From Vicinamibacterales bacterium (GTDB lineage Bacteria > Acidobacteriota > Vicinamibacteria > Vicinamibacterales > 2-12-FULL-66-21), in contig DASXLB010000006.1 of NCBI GenBank assembly GCA_036496585.1, positions 1 to 64,000 of the forward strand: 64,000 nt of DNA. Reading direction: 5' to 3'. This document shows positions 1-9,688 of this stretch, in pieces (the first letter of the stretch is position 1; every line of letters begins with the position of its first letter). Under the pieces are notes generated by a model that was not told the DNA's origin, searched no databases, and saw only the letters and a list, made by a program, of their open reading frames with translations. The translations under genes were made by a program, and so were the position numbers.

Positions 1-1
1 G

Positions 2-589
2 AACGCCTCGCCGCGCAGCTATCGCATCCAGATGCTCGCCGCCGTGACGCTCGCAAAGGCGGGCCAGCCTGACGCCGCGATCCCGCTGCTCGAGCGCGCG
101 CGCGACCTGTTTCCCGAGTACGGCGGCGGTGACAGCCCGTACGCGGGGCTCGCGCAGATCTACATCGGGAAGGGTGACTCGGCGAAGGCGGCGGCCGCGC
201 TCGGGCAGTACGTGCTGCACAACGAGACCGACTACGACGCACACATCGAGCTCGCGCGCCTTCGTGCCGCCGCCGGCGACAAGGCCGGAGCCGCGGACGC
301 GCTGGACCGCTCGATCTACATCAACCCGTTCGACGTGGGCGTGCACGAGCGGCTCGCGGCGCTGTATCAGGAACTCGGCAACAAGACGGGCGCGCTTCGC
401 GAGCGCCGCGCGGTGGTCGCGCTCGCGCCGGCGGACAAGGCGGAGGCATTCTATCAGCTCGCGCTCGCGTACCACGACGCGGGTGACGTGCTGAACGCGA
501 GAAAGGCGGTGCTGCATTCGCTTGAGGAAGCGCCGAACTATGTGCGAGCGCAGGAGCTGTTGCTGAGAATTGTTGACGGGAAGCCGTAG
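2..589 (+). CDS. C-terminal part of a TPR-repeat protein (5' truncated)
   Basis: The frame is open from the left edge and ends in TAG, so about 195 C-terminal residues are present and the start lies outside the window. The protein is almost entirely helical repeats of about 34 residues with alternating small and aromatic positions, as in tetratricopeptide repeats, for example around AIPLLERARDLFP, YDAHIELARLRAAAGD and AFYQLALAYHDAGD. TPR domains are protein-interaction scaffolds. The N-terminal domain that would define the function (often a peptidase in such proteins) is missing. It runs in the same direction as the moxR cluster, 66 bases upstream of the next gene and separated from it by a short tandem repeat. 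No enzymatic role can be assigned. Confidence 0.8.
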   Translation, partial: NASPRSYRIQMLAAVTLAKAGQPDAAIPLLERARDLFPEYGGGDSPYAGLAQIYIGKGDSAKAAAALGQYVLHNETDYDAHIELARLRAAAGDKAGAADALDRSIYINPFDVGVHERLAALYQELGNKTGALRERRAVVALAPADKAEAFYQLALAYHDAGDVLNARKAVLHSLEEAPNYVRAQELLLRIVDGKP

Positions 590-626
590 GACCGAGGACC
601 GAAGACCGAAGACCGAAGACCGAAAC
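588..626. repeat. 7-bp tandem repeat (GACCGAA)n
   Basis: About 5.5 copies of a 7-base unit (GACCGAG, then GACCGAA) begin inside the stop codon of the TPR gene and fill most of the gap before the moxR start. No promoter is obvious in it. The unit resembles other short intergenic repeats in this window in being purine-rich and directly abutting a stop codon. Confidence 0.8.
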
Positions 627-655
627 CGCCTGGCAAACTTCAACCGGACAATCAC

Positions 656-1681
<1,026 letters not shown>

Positions 1682-1699
1682 ACGGGAGACAGGACACCG

Positions 1700-2590
1700 G
1701 TGCTCCTCGATCCGCGGACACTCGCCGCCATCGGCGATCTCGAACTCGTCTCCAGACGCGTCGTCGACGGCACCATCGCCGGGCTCCATCGGAGCCCGTT
1801 TCACGGCTATTCCGCCGAGTTCAGCCAGTATCGCCACTATCGCCAGGGCGACGATCTCCGGTACGTCGACTGGAAGCTCTTCGCGCGCACCGACCGTCTC
1901 TACACGAAGCAGTTCCGCGAGACGACGAACCTGGCGATGCAGATCGCGGTCGACGCCAGCGCGTCGATGGACTACGCCGGCGCGGCGGGCGTGACGAAGT
2001 TCCAGTATGCGCGCCTGACGGCGGCGGCGATCGCGCATCTGGTCTCGCGCCAGGGAGACGCCGTCGGTCTTGTCACCTATGCCGAGGGCGTACGCCGCTA
2101 TCTGCCGAGCCGCGGCGGCCCGGCGCACCTGCGCGCCGTCCTGCTGACGCTGGCGCGCGAAGCCGCCGGCGGCGCGACACACGCGGCCGTGGCGCTGGCG
2201 CGCGCGATCGACTTGCTGCCGCGCCGCGGCATCTTCGTGGTGATTTCCGATTTCTATGACGAGGACGCCGATGTGGATCGCGCCTTGACGCGCGCGGTAC
2301 ACATCGGACACGAGGTGATCCTGATCCAGGTCCTGACGCGCGACGAGGTCGAGCTGCCATTCCGCGGCGACCTCGAGATCGAGGATCCCGAGACGCACGC
2401 GCGCGTGCTGTCGAACGGCGGTGTCGCCGCCCAGGGTTATCGCGAGGCCATCGCCGCCTTCCTCGAGCGATGGCGATCGCGCGCCGCCGGCCACGGGATG
2501 GAGTACGTGCGCGTGCTGACCGACACGCCGCTCGACGGCGCGTTGCGCGGCTACCTGCGCCGCCGCGCCGTAGGGAGCGCCGGCGCATGA
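1700..2590 (+). CDS. DUF58 domain-containing protein
   Basis: This 296-aa protein carries the DUF58 hallmark YRQGDDLRYVDWKLFARTD at about residues 50-70. A vWA-like fold follows, with a MIDAS-like DASASMDY near residue 90 and later FVVISDFYDED. DUF58 proteins are typical partners of MoxR ATPases, and the pair is often found in Bat (aerotolerance-like) clusters. The start is GTG, 18 bases after the moxR stop, with a GGGAG stretch just upstream. Its TGA overlaps the ATG of the following membrane protein (ATGA), which suggests translational coupling. The precise function of the family is not established; envelope stress or assembly is the usual suggestion. Confidence 0.93.
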   Translation: MLLDPRTLAAIGDLELVSRRVVDGTIAGLHRSPFHGYSAEFSQYRHYRQGDDLRYVDWKLFARTDRLYTKQFRETTNLAMQIAVDASASMDYAGAAGVTKFQYARLTAAAIAHLVSRQGDAVGLVTYAEGVRRYLPSRGGPAHLRAVLLTLAREAAGGATHAAVALARAIDLLPRRGIFVVISDFYDEDADVDRALTRAVHIGHEVILIQVLTRDEVELPFRGDLEIEDPETHARVLSNGGVAAQGYREAIAAFLERWRSRAAGHGMEYVRVLTDTPLDGALRGYLRRRAVGSAGA

Positions 2591-3810
2591 CCTGGCAGGC
2601 GCCGGGCGCGTTCGTCGCGCTGCTGCTCGTCGGTGGCCCGATCCTCGTGCATTTCCTCATGCGCCGGCACGCGACCAGGATCATCTTCCCGGCGATGCGC
2701 TTCGTACCGTCCGTTCACGCAACAGCGGTGCGGCTGCGGCGGCCGTCCGATCCCGGGTTGATGCTGCTGCGTTCCGCCGCCGTCGCCGCCGCGGCGCTCG
2801 CCGCTGCGCAACCGGTGCTCGTCACCGCCGCGCGCCAGCGTGCCTGGGCCTCTCGCACCACCCGGGCGCTGATCGTCGATACGTCGGCGAGCGTGCCGCC
2901 GGCAATCGCGCGCCCGATCGCGGATCGAGAGGCGCACGGCGCCGTCAGCCTGCTGCGTCTCGAATCGGCCGACCTGCACGACGCGATCAGGCGCGCGGTG
3001 CCGTGGCTGCAGAACGCGTCCGCCGGCCGGCCGGAGATCGTCATCGTGTCGGACTTCCAGATCGGCGCGATCGACGCCGGCGATCTGTCGGTCGTGCCGC
3101 CCGGCGTGGGAATCCGCCTTCTTCGCGCCGGCCGGCCATCTTCAGCCGGTGCGCCGCTGCCCGCCGTCGATGGCTGGCGAGGCAGCCGCTGGAGCCCGTC
3201 GCTGACGCTGGACGGGAACGCGACCCTGGTGACCTGGACCCGCACTGGCGCGGCGGGTCGCGGCCCGCTACAGGTGCTGGCCGCGCCGGCAGACGCGGCC
3301 GCGGCCCGCCGCGCACTCGATGCGGCGCGCGCCTCCGGCGTCGTGTCGGCGAATCCCGCGCGTCCGGTCGAGATCGCGTTCGCGGGGGCAGGCTCCGCGC
3401 GCGACGCGCTTCCCTCGACACCATGGATCGTATCGGCGGCGACCCGGCTGGCCAGTGATCCTCGCTGGATCGGGGAGGCTACGAGCCTGACGATCGGCGA
3501 GCGCGACGGCGTGCTGACGGCGCACACCGCCATGTCCGCGGCATCGCCGGTCGGTCCGGCGATCGTCCGCGCGGTCGTCGAGGCGGCGCAGCCGGTGTTC
3601 GTGGATCGCGAACAGGAGCTGGCCGCGATCGACGATGTGACGCTGGCGGCGTGGCAGCGCGTCTCCGTGCCGCACGGCGTCGCGACGCCTCCCGAGGCGG
3701 ACGACGGTCGCTGGTTGTGGCTGATCGCGCTGGCGCTCCTCGTCGGAGAGGCGGTCGTGAGGCGGCGCGGCGCCGAGGCGATGCGAGAGGCGCATGCAGA
3801 CGCCGCCTGA
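2587..3810 (+). CDS. BatA-like membrane protein (aerotolerance regulator N-terminal domain)
   Basis: The 407-aa protein starts at the ATG overlapping the DUF58 stop; a longer frame exists upstream, but it only shadows DUF58. Residues 1-25 hold a membrane helix followed by HFLMRRHATRIIFPAMRFV, the pattern of the BatA N-terminal two-helix domain. A second helix (about residues 57-80) follows. The middle resembles a degenerate vWA-type domain (ALIVDTSASVPP; EIVIVSDFQIG). A last membrane helix near LWLIALALLVGEAVV precedes a basic tail. It is presumably an inner-membrane protein working with MoxR and DUF58. Its 3' end overlaps the next gene by 17 bases. Confidence 0.85.
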   Translation: MTWQAPGAFVALLLVGGPILVHFLMRRHATRIIFPAMRFVPSVHATAVRLRRPSDPGLMLLRSAAVAAAALAAAQPVLVTAARQRAWASRTTRALIVDTSASVPPAIARPIADREAHGAVSLLRLESADLHDAIRRAVPWLQNASAGRPEIVIVSDFQIGAIDAGDLSVVPPGVGIRLLRAGRPSSAGAPLPAVDGWRGSRWSPSLTLDGNATLVTWTRTGAAGRGPLQVLAAPADAAAARRALDAARASGVVSANPARPVEIAFAGAGSARDALPSTPWIVSAATRLASDPRWIGEATSLTIGERDGVLTAHTAMSAASPVGPAIVRAVVEAAQPVFVDREQELAAIDDVTLAAWQRVSVPHGVATPPEADDGRWLWLIALALLVGEAVVRRRGAEAMREAHADAA

Positions 3811-5821
3811 CGGGTCGTCGCCTGCCGCGCAGGTTGTCGCGATCGTCGGTCATGCCGGCAGGCGCATCGCCGTGGCGGACGCGATGCGCGCGGCGACGGC
3901 AGGACTGTTGGGGTGTGCCGTCATCCTGGCGCTCGCGCGTCCTGCGATCAGCGCTCACGGCGGGCTGATCGCGGGCGCGTCATTGGGGGGCGCCGCCATC
4001 GCGGCCGTGATCTGGCGGCGCGGCGCCTTGCGGCGTACGCCGCGCGGCGCGGCCGGGCTCATCGAAGCGTCACACCCGTTCCTGCGCAACCTCGCGGTCA
4101 CGGCCGAAGAGCTGATCGCGGAGCCTGGCCGCGTGCCTGCTTACATGCGCGACCGCGTAATCGGGTCGGCGGCGCGGGCCATGACCCGTGTCGAGATCTC
4201 GCGTGTCGTGCCGCTTCGATCAGGGCGCCTTGCCGCCGCGGCCGCGGCCGTGGCTGTCGTGTTCACGCTGCCGATCTTCCGGGCTGCGCAGCCGGCGCAT
4301 GGAGCGCAGGCAGCGGGCCGTCCGCCGTCGTCGGCCGCGGCGGCGATCACCATCGACGTGACGTCGCCTCTCTATACGGCACGGCCGCTCCGACACCTGC
4401 GCGATCCGGCCTCTATCGAAGCGATCGCGGGCAGCACCGCCGTCATCCGGGTGACGGGTGCGGGCGCGGCGGCGGTTCGTCTCAACGGCGTGCCGCTCCC
4501 GATCGACGCGAGCGGCGAGGCTCGAGCCACGCTGCTCGGGAGCGGATCGATCGGCGTCGAGGGAGTGGGCCTGCACGCGCTCGTCCCCCTCACCGTCGTC
4601 CCCGACGCTGCGCCGGCCGTGCGCATCTCGGAGCCGGCGCGCGACCTGCGCGTGCCGGTGTCCATGAAGGAGGTTCGCGTCCGCGCCGAGGCCACGGACG
4701 ACTTCGGTCTGCGCGAACTGGCGTTGCGCTACACGGTCGTCTCGGGCACTGGAGAGGAGTTCGCGTTCACCGAGGGAACGCTCCCGGCCTCGATCGCGAA
4801 GGCGTCGGATCGAGCCTGGTCGGCGGAGGCGACACTGCCGCTGGCCGCACTGAAGCTCGGGCCCGGCGACGTCCTGGTCTACCGCGGCGTTGCCGCCGAC
4901 GCGCGCCCCGGTGCAGCGGGAGAAGCCACGTCCGAGACCTACTTCGTCGAGATTGCAGGCCCCGGCGACGTGCCGCTCGAAGGGATCGACATGCCGCCCG
5001 AGCGCGCGCGCTACGCGTTGAGCCAGGCGATGATCGTACTGAAGATCCAGCGGCTCATCGCCGAGGAGCGGCGCGGGATGCCGCGCGCGCAGGTTGGGGA
5101 GACGGCGGCCGCGATCGCCGCGGAGCAGCGCGCCGTACGCGCCAACTTCGTGTTCATGCTGGGCGGCGAAGTGGAAGACGAGGTCGTCGAGGCGGAAGCG
5201 TCGCACGAGATTCAGGAAGGACGGCTCGCCAACCAGGCGCGCCGCGACATCGTCGCCGCCACCGAGCTCATGACCACTGTCGAGCAGGCGCTCGCCGGCG
5301 TCGATACGCGCGCCGCCTTGCCGCCGGCCCAGGAGGCCGTTCGCGCGCTGCAACGCGCGTTCGGCCACGCCCGTTATCTGCTGCGCGCGCTGCCGGCGCG
5401 GATTCGGATCGACCCGGCCCGCAGGCTGTCGGGCGATATCGCGGGCGTGCGTGGCTGGCAGCGCGAACTCGCGCCGCCGGCTGGCGACGCGCGGACCGAC
5501 ACCGCGCGTGCCGCGCTGGCCGACCTCGCGGACATCGCGGCGAGCTTGGACGCGGGAGCATCCGATCGGCTGGGCCGTCTGGCCGAGCGGGTGATCGCGA
5601 TCGAGCCCGGCGCCGCCGATGTGCAGCAGGCGTCGCGACAGTTGACGGGCGCGCGCGCGGCGCTGGCCCGCGCCGACCTCGCGCGCGCCCGAGAGGCGCT
5701 GCGCGCGGCGGCGCCGCCGCTCGCGACCCGCGCGCAGCGGGGACGCCTCGACGCGGCTCCGATCGATGCCGAGACCGCACGTCTTGCCGGCGCCGCGGCG
5801 TTGCAGGGTGGCGGCCGGTGA
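3794..5821 (+). CDS. DUF4175-like membrane protein
   Basis: This 675-aa protein has two hydrophobic segments near the N-terminus (about residues 35-72) and one near residue 145. A long, mostly soluble region follows with Ig-like beta segments (about 175-390) and then a helical, Arg/Ala-rich half. This arrangement, next to moxR, DUF58 and BatA-like genes, matches the large DUF4175-type proteins often found in such clusters; the family match is from memory and moderate. No catalytic motif is visible. The start ATG lies inside the preceding gene, and its TGA overlaps the following GTG, so the gene is locked into the operon. Confidence 0.7.
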   Translation: MQTPPDGSSPAAQVVAIVGHAGRRIAVADAMRAATAGLLGCAVILALARPAISAHGGLIAGASLGGAAIAAVIWRRGALRRTPRGAAGLIEASHPFLRNLAVTAEELIAEPGRVPAYMRDRVIGSAARAMTRVEISRVVPLRSGRLAAAAAAVAVVFTLPIFRAAQPAHGAQAAGRPPSSAAAAITIDVTSPLYTARPLRHLRDPASIEAIAGSTAVIRVTGAGAAAVRLNGVPLPIDASGEARATLLGSGSIGVEGVGLHALVPLTVVPDAAPAVRISEPARDLRVPVSMKEVRVRAEATDDFGLRELALRYTVVSGTGEEFAFTEGTLPASIAKASDRAWSAEATLPLAALKLGPGDVLVYRGVAADARPGAAGEATSETYFVEIAGPGDVPLEGIDMPPERARYALSQAMIVLKIQRLIAEERRGMPRAQVGETAAAIAAEQRAVRANFVFMLGGEVEDEVVEAEASHEIQEGRLANQARRDIVAATELMTTVEQALAGVDTRAALPPAQEAVRALQRAFGHARYLLRALPARIRIDPARRLSGDIAGVRGWQRELAPPAGDARTDTARAALADLADIAASLDAGASDRLGRLAERVIAIEPGAADVQQASRQLTGARAALARADLARAREALRAAAPPLATRAQRGRLDAAPIDAETARLAGAAALQGGGR

Positions 5822-7497
5822 GCGCGCTGCGCTGGATCGCCGTCGTTCTCGCCCTCGTTGCGGTCGCCGATCCGCGCATTCCGTTGCCGCGTCGTGAGCG
5901 GCCTGGCGTCCGTGTGGACGCCGCCGCGATGACCGCGCCCCTCGCGGAGCGGCTCCGTGCGGCCGCATTTCCGATCGTGTCGAGCGGTGAAGCCGCGACG
6001 ATCGTCGCGCCCGGCGTCGACCCGCCGTCGCCGCAGCGCCCGGTCTACCTCCTGTCGCCGGGTGGCGGCGTGACGATTGTAGGGATCTCCGCGTCGGCGA
6101 CGCGTGCGGCTGGACAGTCCGTCACCGTGTCGGCGATGCTGCGCGCGCGCGGGCGCGCCGGGCAGTCGACGACCATCCAGCTCGAAGACACAGGGCTGCC
6201 GGTTGCCTCGAGTCTCCATACTTGGAAAGGCGAGGACGAGACGTGGACTGCGACGTTCGACTACTTGCCGGCCACCTCCGGCGCCTCGGTGCTGCGCGTG
6301 CGCGTGTTGTCTTCGCCCGGCAGCTCAGATGATCCGGTTACAGCGGACGTGCTCGCGTCGCCGATACGCGATCCCATCCCGACGCTCGTCTACGAGTCCG
6401 ACGTCACCTGGCCAGCGGTGTTCGTGCGCCGGGCGCTCGAACAGCAGCCGGGCTTTCGGGTCGCGAGCGTGCAGCACGCAACGAAGGCCGCCGCGACACT
6501 GGCCGGCGCTCCTCCGGCGGCGTTGCGCGCGGAAGCGCTTGCGCCCTACGACCTCGTCGTGTGCGGCAGCCTCGAGGGGTTGTCGCCGGCCGAGTTCGAG
6601 GCGGTGCGCTGGTTCGTCGAGACGCGAGGAGGCATCCTCGTGTTCGTACCCGATCGTCTTCCCGGCGCTCGCGCAGCCCAGTTGGTACCGGGCCTGACGT
6701 TCGAGGCGAAGCAGCTCGAGACTGCCGTCCCGCTTCGCGCAGGAGGCGAGGGATTGAGCGCGTCGGAGTTCGCGATGCCGCGGCTGGCCGGTGGGGCGTC
6801 CACGCCGCTGGCGCTCGACGGCGCAGCCAGGCCGGTCGTGATGGCGATCCGCCGCGGCGCCGGCGCGATCGTGGTATCGGGTGCGCTGGATGCGTGGCGC
6901 TATCGCGACCGCGGCGACGGCGCGTTCAGCCGCTTCTGGGCCGCGACGCTGCTCGCGCAGGCGGCGACAGTGCCCAGGCGTCTCGAGGTGGCGGCGCGCC
7001 CCTCAGTGGTTCGTCCAGGCGACGCCGTGCGCGTTCGCGTGCGACTGGCCGATCGCGAACTGACGGCGGGGGAGCGCGTCGGGCTCGGGCCGGCACGCGC
7101 GCACGCCGCCGACGCGACGATCGGCGGCGATACGGCGGTGCGCCTGTGGCCGTCCGGTGAGCCGGGTCTCTACGAAGGCGATTGGCGCCCGGCTCGGGGA
7201 GGCCGGTATGTCGTCAGCGCGTCAGTCGGTGACGCGCGCGGCGAGACGTTGGTCTACTCCGACCCCGCGGCGGCTGGGCCGCCATCAAACGCCGCGTCTC
7301 TTCGGATCGCGGCGCAGGCGTCCGGAGGCGGTGTCTTCACCGATGATCGGGCGCTCGTCGGCGCGATGGCCGAACGCCTGCCGCTCATGACGGTGACGCG
7401 GTCGGTGCCGGCGACGCGCTCGCCGTGGTGGGCGGCGGCTTTCGCGATCTGCCTGACGGCGGAGTGGGCGATTCGCCGCCGGCGGGGCCTGCGGTGA
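5818..7497 (+). CDS. Membrane protein with GATase1-like domain (Bat-type cluster)
   Basis: The start is the GTG that overlaps the stop of the preceding gene (GTGA), giving 559 aa; the frame continues far upstream only as a shadow. A short hydrophobic N-terminus (WIAVVLALVAVA) is followed by a beta-rich region. A segment near residues 240-280 (YDLVVCGSLEGLSPAEFEAV, then GGILVFVPD) resembles the glutamine-amidotransferase-like fold found in large Bat-cluster proteins, without an obvious catalytic Cys. A final membrane helix (WWAAAFAICLTAEWAI) and an RRRR tail end the protein. It probably works with the MoxR/DUF58 module in the envelope. The function is unknown. Confidence 0.7.
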   Translation: MSALRWIAVVLALVAVADPRIPLPRRERPGVRVDAAAMTAPLAERLRAAAFPIVSSGEAATIVAPGVDPPSPQRPVYLLSPGGGVTIVGISASATRAAGQSVTVSAMLRARGRAGQSTTIQLEDTGLPVASSLHTWKGEDETWTATFDYLPATSGASVLRVRVLSSPGSSDDPVTADVLASPIRDPIPTLVYESDVTWPAVFVRRALEQQPGFRVASVQHATKAAATLAGAPPAALRAEALAPYDLVVCGSLEGLSPAEFEAVRWFVETRGGILVFVPDRLPGARAAQLVPGLTFEAKQLETAVPLRAGGEGLSASEFAMPRLAGGASTPLALDGAARPVVMAIRRGAGAIVVSGALDAWRYRDRGDGAFSRFWAATLLAQAATVPRRLEVAARPSVVRPGDAVRVRVRLADRELTAGERVGLGPARAHAADATIGGDTAVRLWPSGEPGLYEGDWRPARGGRYVVSASVGDARGETLVYSDPAAAGPPSNAASLRIAAQASGGGVFTDDRALVGAMAERLPLMTVTRSVPATRSPWWAAAFAICLTAEWAIRRRRGLR

Positions 7498-8372
7498 TCG
7501 AGACGTACCTCGGATACCTGCGCGACGTGCGCCGAGTGTCGCCCAACACCGTCGAGAGCTACGCGCGCGATCTGGCGGTGCTGACCGGGTTTGCCGAGCG
7601 CCAGGGCCGAACCGTCGATCAGCTCGGTCGCGTCGATCTCGAAGCCTTCGTACGGGAGTTGATGAGCGGCGGCCTGTCGCCGCGATCGGTTGCCCGCGCC
7701 GTCGCCTGCGTTCGTGGTTTCTACAAGTTCCTGCTCGTCGAGAAGCGGATCTCCGGCAACCCTGCCGAGGATCTCCGGGCGCCGCGCGCGTGGCCGGCGC
7801 TCCCGAAATATCTCGGGCTCGACGAGGTCGACCGTCTGCTCGCGCAACCCGACACAGCCACGCCTCGCGGTATGCGCGACAAGGCGCTGATCGAACTCCT
7901 CTACGCGACGGGACTGCGGGTGACCGAGCTGCTGTCGCTCAAACCGGGCGACATCGCGCTCGATGCCGGCTATCTCAAGTGCGTGGGCAAGGGGGACAAG
8001 CAGCGCATCGTGCCGCTCGGTCGGACCGCCGCCGACTGGGTCCGCCGTTATCTCGCCGACGCCCGCCCGGCGCTCCTCAAGACGCGCAAGTCGGCGTGGC
8101 TGTTCGTCAACGCCAGGGGAGGCAACCGGCTGTCGCGGGTCGGCTTCTGGAAAGTGCTGAGAGCGTACGGCATCGCCGCCGGCGTGCAGCGCGGCCTCAG
8201 CCCGCACGTCCTCCGTCATTCCTTCGCCACGCATCTGCTCGAGCGCGGCGCCGATCTGCGCTCCATCCAGATGATGCTCGGCCACGCCGACCTCTCGACG
8301 ACGCAGATCTACACGCACGTGCTCGAGGCGCGTCTGCGCACCGTCTACGATCGCTTTCACCCGCGGAAGTGA
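7494..8372 (+). CDS. xerD: Tyrosine site-specific recombinase XerD/XerC
   Basis: A GTG overlapping the previous stop (GTGA) gives 292 aa, the usual Xer length. The N-terminal core-binding domain (SAM-like; SPNTVESYARDL) precedes the catalytic domain. All catalytic residues are visible: R142 (ATGLRVTELL), K166 (VGKGDKQRIVPL), H238 and R241 (HVLRHSFATHLL), H264 (LGHADLSTTQ) and Y273 (IYTHV). Xer recombinases resolve chromosome dimers at dif during division. The LSPHVLRHSFATHLLERGAD stretch suits XerD slightly better than XerC, but the two cannot be separated safely. Its coupling to the end of a MoxR/DUF58 operon is unusual. Confidence 0.93.
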   Translation: MIETYLGYLRDVRRVSPNTVESYARDLAVLTGFAERQGRTVDQLGRVDLEAFVRELMSGGLSPRSVARAVACVRGFYKFLLVEKRISGNPAEDLRAPRAWPALPKYLGLDEVDRLLAQPDTATPRGMRDKALIELLYATGLRVTELLSLKPGDIALDAGYLKCVGKGDKQRIVPLGRTAADWVRRYLADARPALLKTRKSAWLFVNARGGNRLSRVGFWKVLRAYGIAAGVQRGLSPHVLRHSFATHLLERGADLRSIQMMLGHADLSTTQIYTHVLEARLRTVYDRFHPRK

Positions 8373-8461
8373 AATCGCGGACGGAGGGCTCGTTGATGTG
8401 GTACAGTTCGAAGGTTCTACCTGCTCGAAATTTGCGCTAGCCGAAGGAGCTCGATTCGCAC

Positions 8462-9610
8462 ATGAGCCGTAACGGTCGTTATCATTTCACGTCGGAGTCG
8501 GTGACCGAAGGCCACCCGGACAAGATCGCCGACCAGATCTCCGACTCGATTCTCGATGCGATTCTCGCGCAGGACCCGGTCGGGCGCGTCGCCTGCGAGA
8601 CGCTCGTCACCACCGGTCTCGCCATCGTCGCCGGCGAAATCACCACCAGCTGCTACGTCGACTTTCCCAGCATCGTCCGCGAGACGATCAAGGAAGTGGG
8701 CTACACGCGCGGCAAGTTCGGCTTCGACTCCGAGACGTGCGCCGTGCTCTCGTCGATTCACGGACAGTCGCCAGATATCGCGCAAGGCGTGGATCCCGGC
8801 GGCGCCGGCGACCAGGGCCTGATGTTCGGGTATGCCTGCACCGAGACGCCCGAACTGATGCCGCTGCCGATCATGCTGGCGCACAAGCTGGTGCGCGGCC
8901 TGTCGGAGCGCCGGCGCGACCACTCGATGGACTATCTCCGGCCGGACGGCAAGTCGCAGGTGTCCGTCGAATACGACGGCAGCAAGCCGGTCCGCGTCGA
9001 CACCGTCGTCGTGTCGACGCAGCACAGCCCCACCGTCAGCAACGAGACGCTCAGAGAAGACATCACCGAGAACATCGTCAACAAGGTGATTCCGAAGGAG
9101 ATGATGGACGCGAAGACACGCGTGCTCATCAACCCGACGGGGCGGTTCGTGGTCGGCGGTCCGCACGGCGACGCCGGCGTCACCGGCCGCAAGATCATCG
9201 TCGACACCTACGGCGGCGCGGCACCGCACGGCGGCGGCGCGTTCTCGGGCAAGGATCCGACGAAGGTCGATCGCTCGGCGTGCTACATGGCCCGCTACGT
9301 CGCGAAGAACGTCGTCGCCTCCGGACTGGCGGAGCGCTGCATGGTGCAGCTGGCCTATGCGATCGGCGTGGCTGAGCCGGTATCGGTGCTGATCGACACC
9401 TTTGGTACCGGCACGATCGGCGACGAGAAGATCAGCGAGCTGGTACGCGCGCACTTCAAGCTGACGCCGCGCGGCATCATCGAGTCGCTGGATCTGCGGC
9501 GGCCTATTTACAAGAAGACCGCGGCGTTCGGCCATTTCGGCCGGACCGAGCCGGAGTTCACCTGGGAGCGCACCGACAAGGCCAACGCGCTCCGCGCGGA
9601 CGCCACGTAA
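8462..9610 (+). CDS. metK: S-adenosylmethionine synthase
   Basis: This 382-aa enzyme makes S-adenosylmethionine from ATP and methionine in the cytoplasm. The family motifs are intact: [11 protein letters not shown] near the N-terminus, [12 protein letters not shown] in the middle domain and [16 protein letters not shown] towards the C-terminus. Length equals the bacterial norm. An AAGGAG Shine-Dalgarno sequence lies 12 bases before the ATG. The 89-base leader after xerD was inspected for a SAM riboswitch; no recognisable class was seen. It is followed by a GTCTGACCC repeat tract before the next gene, so it may be its own transcription unit. Confidence 0.97.
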   Translation: MSRNGRYHFTSESVTEGHPDKIADQISDSILDAILAQDPVGRVACETLVTTGLAIVAGEITTSCYVDFPSIVRETIKEVGYTRGKFGFDSETCAVLSSIHGQSPDIAQGVDPGGAGDQGLMFGYACTETPELMPLPIMLAHKLVRGLSERRRDHSMDYLRPDGKSQVSVEYDGSKPVRVDTVVVSTQHSPTVSNETLREDITENIVNKVIPKEMMDAKTRVLINPTGRFVVGGPHGDAGVTGRKIIVDTYGGAAPHGGGAFSGKDPTKVDRSACYMARYVAKNVVASGLAERCMVQLAYAIGVAEPVSVLIDTFGTGTIGDEKISELVRAHFKLTPRGIIESLDLRRPIYKKTAAFGHFGRTEPEFTWERTDKANALRADAT

Positions 9611-9633
9611 CAGGGCAAAGCCCGGGCGAAGGT

Positions 9634-9688
9634 GGTCTGACCCGGTCTGACCCCCGTCTGACCCCGGTTTGACCCCGGTCTGGCCCCT
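9634..9688. repeat. 11-bp tandem repeat (GGTCTGACCCC)n
   Basis: Five imperfect copies of a unit close to GGTCTGACCCC occupy almost the whole gap between metK and the PHP-domain gene and run right up to the GTG start. Copies differ by single substitutions or one-base length changes. No Shine-Dalgarno or promoter is visible within the tract. Confidence 0.85.

Noticed and set aside
8373..8461. SAM riboswitch upstream of metK
   Set aside because: No pattern of a known SAM-binding class was recognised in the 89-base leader, and a Shine-Dalgarno sequence is freely exposed.
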